Below, in pieces: positions 13,001 through 22,000 of a stretch of 64,000 nucleotides of DNA (position 1 is the stretch's first letter; the number at the start of each line of letters is the position of its first letter). The DNA lies in contig OX465102.1 of the NCBI GenBank assembly GCA_949987565.1, positions 17,992,968-18,056,967 of the forward strand, written 5' to 3'. The stretch is from Luidia sarsii. Its lineage: Eukaryota; Echinodermata; Asteroidea; Paxillosida; Luidiidae. The notes under the pieces were generated by a model that saw nothing but the letters and a program-made list of their open reading frames with translations, searched no databases and was not told where the DNA came from. Position numbers and translations under genes: made by a program.

Positions 13001-16000
13001 GTCAACCCCGAACCCCAACCCTGAGCCCAAACCCACCGTCAACCCTGAACCCAAACCCCGAACAATAGCCCGAACCAAACCCCAAGCCAGAGCCTAAGCT
13101 TGAGCCCGATCCCAATCTCAATTCAAAGCCCTCTCGATGAGCACCACCACTTTGCTGATGGTAACTCTATACAGTGATAATACTTTGCAGCAAACCCGAC
13201 AAAGGGTTTGATTTGTATTAGGGATTGGATATTCACCACTTGGACTTGGGTTTGTTTGTTCACAGTGTGTCTGTCAGTACCTTGTCGTCCAGCTCCAGTC
13301 GTGGCTCACTGAGTGCTTCCAGCCGGGGGTCGTTGGCCTCAAGTAAGGGATCTCTGAACAGCGCCCTCAGCTACACCGATATTTGTATGCAGCCATCGCA
13401 GTATTCCATGGATCTCAATATGCGAGACATTCAGCAGAAGGTGCGGTATCCTTCCATCCATCTGTCTACGGCAAAGCCAATGCTCTCTCTGTTTGAAAGA
13501 TTTGCTCTATTGCAGTCAAAAAAATTTGGCACTGACTTTTATGACCAGAATCTCAACACATTTTGTAAAAACTGACTGGGAACTTCTGTAAATAATTTAA
13601 AAAGGGTCCAAAATGATGGCTTGGCAGTGATCTTTAGCTTAGCCTTTCTCTGTCGTCCAAGTGTTTTCCCCTTGATTTGTTTGTGTTACACTGTAGGTGA
13701 TTTCATCATACTGTGAGGTAGCATATTTCTTTGAATGGCTTGGCAGTGTCTGTGGCTGATCTATAGCATAGCCTTTCTCTGTCGCTCAATCCCCCTTCTT
13801 ATTACTACCCTTTTCATGACACCGTTAGCAGGGATGTAAGACTTCCGCAATTTTCCGGATTTCCGGAAATGTTTTGATTTTTTTATATTTTTTTGTATTT
13901 TTTTATGTCAAACAGGCATCTCAAAATGCTCATTTTTATCTGTAAAAACCCTAAAAACTAAAGGGCGCCTGCAGCCCTGCCGTGAATCTCGGTCGCGTAA
14001 GCGCTCACTCGCAGTCGCGCAATTCATTGGCCTTCGGTGATTCTCAGGAAATTACTTTGTCGGTCACTTACACTCTACCTCCCTGCGTTAGGTAACATAC
14101 CGTTGGATAGATCATTTGCACCGGCAGCCATCTTTGGGGCCTTCTAGTGTTATTAAAATTCAGTGACAATGCAGGTACAAAGAGTGCACTCTTGTCTTGC
14201 CTATCCAAGAGGAACAAAGACTAGGCCCCAAAGATGGCCACCGGTGCAACCGATCTATTGGATTTGCATTTGCAGGTGAACGCGTTACTGCAAGGTAGCA
14301 TGGAGACGCTGGGACCCACGTCGTCTCATCACCTCATGCCCAACCCCACCGCTGCGGTCGCCGCAGTCGGCAACGCCGCCGCCCTCACCGCCAACGCCGG
14401 CGGCGCTCCGGGACCGGACCCCAACCACAAGTCCATGACCTCGCTCTCCTCCCGCTCCTCCCTCTCCTCCATGTCGCCCCCCTCCTCGCCCAGCAACGCC
14501 AACCCGGGCCCGGGCCTGAACAACAGCGAGCTGGCGCGCTACGAGTGCCCGCCGCCGGCCTACCTGGACCACCTGAGTAGCGTGCAGCGGCAGAAGCAGA
14601 ACATTGCGGGCTACCTGCGCACCCAGGGCCTGGAGGACGACCAGCTGGCCGGCTCCCTCTCCCAGCTGACTCTCGGCGGTGGTGGCAACGGCGGCAACGA
14701 GTCGCTGCTGCAGCTGGCTGGGGTCGGAGGCCAGGAGGTTGCCGGGGGCGCGGCCGCCGGTGGCGTCGTCGTCGCTGCCGGGGGGCGTGGCATGTCTCGC
14801 CTGGGCCTGGACCCTAAGGTGCCCGGCAGTGATTTCAACCTGGAGGTGATTGGGAACACCCCGCTCAGTCCCATCAGTGAAGGCATTGCAGGTATGTCTA
14901 CAACAACAACTCCGTAGATTCATCTTAATATCCGAGACTGGATTCTTTTTATTCAGGCCAGGGCCCAATTTCATAGAGCGGCTTAACCACTTCGCGCCGG
15001 GACCTCCGAATCCGGAGCTCCGTTGGCTTGACTATGCGACGGGGCCCTCCGAATCCGGGAACCACTATTGTCCACATTTTAAAACAAAGACTCTTTTCAG
15101 CTTAGAACAAAGCAATATGAATCAGTACAAAGGCCCCTTTTTGACGCAAGTTGCCACATGAATTGCAAGATTAGGAGCAGTAATTGTGCAATTGTGGCGG
15201 TCATTGGCACTGAAAAACCACCCGGCGCAAAGTGGTTAAAGGCCCTACACAACATTGGTAAGATCGAGAAACAGAAATGTTCACAGAAACTTATACAGTT
15301 TAAAGATGGTTTTAGTAGAAACCTTTTAATTTTGATCCTTAATCTCAATCCCAATCGTGTGTCCCGATACCAATCATGATCTCAATCCTGATCACTATCC
15401 TGATTCCGATCTGAGTGAGGCACTGCACCAATCAATTCTCGGTTGTCCCACTGCAGGTGTAAATCTACAGCGTCAGTCGACTGCAGCAGCCAGGAGCGTG
15501 TCTGCCGCAGTGTCTGACGAGTCTATGGCTGGGGACAGCGGCGTGTACGAGGCGTCCGTCAAAAGGTATGAGAAAGGTCCTGCTAGGATGGAAACGTCAG
15601 GCCCTCTAACTTTTGAGATTTATGTATTCCGGGTCATTTTAGTCAGTGAGCAGTTTGCAACAGTTTTTTGTAGGCTTTGCTTTTGAGAAAGGTCCTGCTA
15701 CATAGGATCGAAACATCAGGCCCTATAACTTTTGAGATTTATGTATTGCAGGTCATTTTAGTCAGTGAGCAGTTTGCAACAGTTTTTGTATTAACTTCAA
15801 AAGGTATGAAAGACAGACCAACAACAGCAAGCTATCTAATAAGCACATACCGTAGTTGTGAGAAATGTACAACAGGCTTACAACTTTGACTCAATGAGGG
15901 TTTGCCCCTGCTCGTCGTACAGTAAATAAGCACCGAGTGCTCGGTGCTTTGCCCGATGCCTGATGAAAAAAAAATATCTGGCAGCTGGGACGGGATTCAA

Positions 16001-19000
16001 ACCCGCTACTCCCGCTTTCTGCAGGCATGCAACTTTTTTTACGGAAAAAAAAAGGTCCGCATTATTAGTTTGTTTTAGTCTGCAGCGCGGCCGGCACCTT
16101 GCTATCTGTATCGCAGAATCTTTCACCAATTTATTTACTTCACTAATACGAAACTTTTCACGTAACCTTTTAGAGACTTCTTTCATTTTTTCATGAAGGT
16201 TTCTTATCAGGTGGGATACAGAATGCCACTACATTAGGCTTGTACACATGTGTAAATGGTTGCAGTCACTTGACGTGCTTTCCTTTTTTCCGTCTTCCCC
16301 TGTGATCAGGAGCATAGAGCCTGACTGCGAGACCTACCTGACCGGCGTCCCCAGTCTCAACTGTGCACAGATCCAGCTGACTCTCCAGTACCTGTCAAGC
16401 GAGGGCGCCCTTGTGATTGCCATGGAGCAGCTGCGACACATCAGGGCCCTGCTGCCAGCCGACTGCACCAAGTTGTGAGTCTTTGAAAAAACGTTTGCAG
16501 ACTGCAACACGTGAGCCCAAGCCTTAGCGTGAGGCCCGAGTCAAAGCTCAAACCCAAGCCTGAGCCACTGCCAGAGTTCAAGCCTGAACTCAACCCTGAG
16601 CCTTAAGCCTTAGCGTGAGGCCTGAGTCCAAGCTCAAACCCAAACCTGAGCCACAGCCAGAGTCCAAGCCTGAACTCAACCCTGAGCCTTAAGCCTTAGC
16701 CTGAGCCCAAGTCCAAGCTCAAACCCAAGCCTGAGCCACTGCCAGAGTTCAAGCCTGAACTCAACCCTGAGCCTTAAGCCTTAGCCTGAGCCTGAGTCCA
16801 AGCTCAAACCCAAACCTGAGCCACAGCCATAGTCCAAGCCTGAACTCAACCCTGAGCCCAAGCCTTAGTCTGAGCCCAAGTCCAAGCTCAAACCCAAGCC
16901 TGAGCCACAGCCAGAGCCAGAGTCCAAGCCTGAACTCAACCCTGAGCCCAAGCTTTAGTCCAAGCACGAGTCTAGGTCACAAAACGACCCATACTCTCCA
17001 AAGCAAGCCCTAGTATTTGAGGGTCCTCATTTTTCTGTCTTTGCTTGCTGCAGCTACATCAAAGGTGATATCCTACCCTGCCCGCCCAACGCCAACTTGA
17101 GCTTCAAGACGGACGACATTGAAGACACCAACATCAGGGTTCTAGGCCAGACTGTCAGCTTGCCCGTCATGGAGAACAAGATCGGCACCAAAACACTGCA
17201 GCTCTATGTGTGGAGTGTGGGCAGGATGCAGACTGAGGAGCGGGTGGTAAGTGTACTGGGTACTAGACCAAGTCATGTATTAACTTTGTATATATGAAAA
17301 AGACTGGTGCCAAGCCGTAACGGACCTAGGTATTTGATTGGGGTTAGTGATGAGGTACTAGACTGGTCCAAGTATTTACTTTGCATGAGAACAAGACTGA
17401 TACCAAGATATTACAGCCTCAGGTATTTGAGCATGTTCAGGGACAGGGTACTAGACTGTGATACATTAATTTGAGAATAAAGACTGGTACCAAGGCCTTG
17501 CAGACTACGTTTTTTTTTTAGTGTGTTGAGTGACTGGGTACTAGAGTAGGTCATGCATGAACTTAACACAAGAAACTGAAATGATACCAAGATTTAACAG
17601 CTTCATATTTTGTAGTGTATTGAGAGACGGGGTACTAGCCCCAGACATAGACGAACCTCACAATGGGAAAAAAAGACTGGTACTGTAGCATGAATCTACA
17701 GGTAGAGCTTTAAGTAGGAGGGTATAGTGTGACATGATACTAGACGCGACATTGAATTACTCTGAAAAACCAGACCTTACAGACCCGTTTTAAGCTATTG
17801 CCATAGTGAAAAGTGTACAATTTTGTCTGTTAACCATATACAACCAGTGTGCCTTGCACCATTGTGTGTTTGCATTTGTGAGGTATTTTTGTGCTATTTT
17901 CTTCTTCTTTTTTAATTTGCAGGGAGGAACTCGGATCAGCCTGGCCGATTTCAATCCCCGCCACTCGGCCAAGTCCCAGTGGCACAACCTGGTCAACTTT
18001 AAGATTCTGCAGATGGAAACCCAGCGCTACACCGCTTCCCATATCCCCTCCGAGCCCGGCCATCAGGTACGCTCACCTCCAGGCTTCAGCTCTCTCCAGC
18101 GTCCTTAGAGAAAAAAAACCTCTGCCTTAGTGTGTCCCATAACAAGACTATGCCTTCTGTGGACCTTTTTCCCCAAGTCCTTGATCAGGCTCAGGCTCAG
18201 GCGTCGTCCCCATCCATACGAAAGCCCTGAAAGTTGCAAATGCTTCCTGGGAGCGGTATATCTGTGGTGTGGCAAAAAGTGCCTCTATGCGAATTGGCCG
18301 TCTTTTTCGTGCATTCGGAGTCAGTCGGCATTCGGCAGTCGGAGATGGACCGTGTAGGGAGGAAAAATGCATTTGAGAAAAGTCCCGCTAGCCTCAGCAA
18401 CTACCAGCCCTCAACTTTTCTAAAACTTAAAAAAAAAAGATTCTCCCAATCTCAAGTCTAGGCCATATCGTCCCAAATATCGTCTCCATACTGCACACAA
18501 CTAAGGAACTCTCTCCCTGAGACTATCGTGGGGATCACGAGGCCTGAGAAATCTGTTCAGTTTGGTGTGAGACTCATTCTCATCCCCAACTATCTCTGGA
18601 ATATTCAGTAAAAACAAAAAAATTCCCTCATAATCTGATTGCAGTCTTTTTCCTGTCCATTTTACTGTCTAGTCTGGCGAGTTATTTCCTTCCCGTGCTC
18701 GGAGGGCGTCTGTAGGTGACCAGCCCTCCACTGAGAACAACCCACCACCACCGGCCCCTGACAATGCCTCCACTTCCACAGACACCAGGTGAGAACCACC
18801 AATACCTATAGCAGCACTGAGGGGTCAGTCCAAATTATTCTGGCTGAAGGATTAGGAAACCCTCAATGTGATGAGGGCTTTTCATTGTTCATTCGCTCGT
18901 TGATTCATTTGTCTGTTCGTTCATTCGTTGATTCATTTGTCTGTTTGTTCATTTGTTTGTTCATTCATTTGTTCGTCCGTTTCTTCATTAGTTTTTTGTT

Positions 19001-22000
19001 TTTTTTCGTTTGTTTATTCATGCGTTTGTTCATTCATGCATTTCTTCATTAGTTAGTTCATTTGTTCGTCTGTTCGCTTGTTCATTCATGCATTTCTTCA
19101 TTAATTAGTTCATTTGTTTGTCTGTTCATTTGTTCATTTTTCCATTCGTTCATTGGTTCGTTTGTTCGTTCGGTGGTTTGTTCGTTGGTTGGTTGGTTCA
19201 TTCATTTGTTCGTTCATTTGTCTGTTCGTTAATTTGTCCGTTTGTTTGTTCATTTGTCCGTTATTTCTTTATTTATCACATTTTATTTATTACCGGTAGG
19301 CCTATTCATTATTTTTTGTCAAACAAACAAATCAAATACTAACTTCGAACCTTTGAACAAATTGACAAAATGCCAAAGAATAATTGACAAAATGCCAAAG
19401 AAAGTATTATTTTTATTGCCATTGCTGTAAATGTTTCTTTGTTATGTTGGATCTTTGATTTGATAGATTCAGGTCCTCCTCATTTGACAACTCTTTTATC
19501 AACCGACACCGCAACCTCACCACCATTGCCGTCAGCATCAACGACGAGCAAATGGGCGGCCACCCCTCCTACCCCAACTCCGCTCCCCAGGCCAACCCCG
19601 GCCGGCCCCTCCCACCCAGCGCCCAGTACCCCCCGGAGCCCAGGAATGGCCCGCGGGGAGCCGAGTGGCGCACCGGCACCCATGGAAGGGCGCCCTCTCT
19701 GTCCAGATCCAAGACGTTCAACGCTGGGCAGCCCCCACAGAAACAGTACATATGCAAGGTGAGTGCGACCAGTGTCACGTCAAGGTAGTGATGGAGTGCT
19801 TTGCCATGAGTCTGGACTGTGATAACTTAAGCTGTGTCCGCACTGGACTTATTTTTTACCGAGCCCGTGGGTAACATTCCAATGGGTAAATTTTCCAGGC
19901 GTCCGCACTTGGACTATTCGACTCGGGTAAACTAACCGAGACGATCGGTAAAACTAACCGACTGGCGCAAGCAAACACATGAGGGCACTTTCGTGGTGAC
20001 CTTTCACGGGATGTCTGTACACAATCTACCGGCCGTGTGTGTACGTTATGTACAGTACATGTGCATGTACTGTAGTCACGTTGCTACCCCATGCCCGCAC
20101 GAGTCTTGTGTACAGGGACGTACACGTCACGTGGTATCGAGGCAATGCGGGGCGCCGGTGCCGGACCGGATGTGGTTTTTTACCGAGTCGTTTACCGAGA
20201 CGTCATGTCCGGATTGGACTTTACGGCTCGGTTAAACTGACCTGGTCAATTTAACCGGGCAGAAGTCGGTCGGTTAAACTACCCATTCGAGTCGGGTAAG
20301 TTACCTGGGAGGAAAACTTCCTGAGCTGTCCGCACTGGACTTAAAATGGTCAATTTACCCATTTGCTCGGTTAGTTTATTTTAAGTTCAGTGCAGACGCG
20401 GCTTTAGCCGTCAGTATTAGAATGGAAAAAACTGTGGATTAACCATCTCCACATTATACAACAGGATGGGAATGACTAATCCTCTCTTCATTAATCCCTC
20501 TTTTCTTTCATCTTCCCTGTGGCTTCATCTTTGATCTCCCACCTCCCTCCTGTCCCTTTGATCCCCCTCCCTTCATGTACATTTGCATATGTACATATGT
20601 ACATCACAAAAGTTAAGCCTTCATTTGCTTATATATAAATCCAGAATTAAATGCTTTCCAAAGAGTTCAAATCTGTACAATTTCATCAAAGACAAAGACT
20701 AATCCAATGTCAGTCTAAATTACTCAGTAAAGTGTGATGACCCCAGTGTTAGTTACCATGGCAATAGGCCATAGCCTATAAACCGAGGCTGATTTTAAGA
20801 GCAGTGTCTGCTATTTGGAAATTTGAGTGTTACACTTACAGTGGAACATAGCTATAACAAATGCCGATATACCAAACATTCGGCTATAACGAACATGCCC
20901 TTTGGCTCCAAATGTTTGTGCACAAAATATGTGGCCGCAACTGCTATAATGAATGACCACTATACCGAACAATTTTCATGGATCCCGGGATGTTCTTTAT
21001 ACCGACGTTCCGCTGTACTTACACAATAACAAGTTTAATATACAAAAATGTTGCAAACTGCTTACTGACTGAAATTACCAAAATGCAAATCTCAAAATTT
21101 AGTGGGCCTGACGTTTCGATCCTAGCAGAAAGGTCCTGCTAGGATGGAAACATCAGGCCCACTAAATTTTGAGAATGACCAGTGTAAATAAAGTGTGATT
21201 CGACTTCACCTGGGCTCACTCTTCTGATCTTGTTGTCCTTGCAGCTGAATCGCAGCGATAGCGACAGCGCCATGGCGCTACAAAGGAGGGCGCCCTTTGC
21301 CCGCAACTCACTGGAGAGACGCAGTCTGCGTTGGAAGCAGGTGAGAGCTGTCGGTCCGACTCTTGTATCGATGAGAAAGAAAAAAAAAAATCTGGTATAA
21401 AATTTTTTCAATTGGCAAAGAAAACTTTGACTGGACCGGGACCAGAAACCTCTGGGTTAACATACCAGTACTCTTCCATCTGAGCTATCCAGCCCTCAGA
21501 TGGTGGCCTTCCCTAATAGTCAACTAGTCTTTGCCGGGCTGGGGGCACCAGTCAGAAGCAATTCAACCAATAAATGTCGGATATCTCCAGGGATCACACC
21601 CCTGCTTTCATTCAGATGCAAGCAAGCAATTGTAAACCTGGCTACAGCAGCTCGGGATCACACAAAGTGGATGCAGCCTTTTCAATTCAAGTCAAACAAA
21701 CCAAGGAAAAACTGACTGGGAACATTTGAACAATTTGAAAAAAACTTTGACTGGACCGGGACTTGAACCCGAGACCTCTGGTTTAATGTACCAGTGCTCT
21801 TCCAACTGAGCTATCCAGCCCTTAGATGGTGGCCTCCCAAAAATAGTCAACTACCGTAGTCTTTGCCAGGGTGGGGGCGCCAGTCAGAAGCTATGAACTA
21901 ATTCAACAATTTCTATATCATGGAGATTGGTCCAGAATATTTTTTCAGCAAAGTTTCACGAGTGCCCGACCTATCAATCTGATTAGGACATTCCTAACGG

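Noticed and set aside
12680..13115. Telomere-like AACCCAAACCC tract
   Set aside because: The unit drifts and is internal to the WWC gene; it is not TTAGGG/CCCTAA.
14285..14974. 229-residue minus-strand frame
   Set aside because: Antisense of the GC-rich WWC exon, whose sense frame has clear family motifs.
18789..19342. Cys/Phe-rich membrane-like frames
   Set aside because: They come from the TTCATTTG tetranucleotide array.
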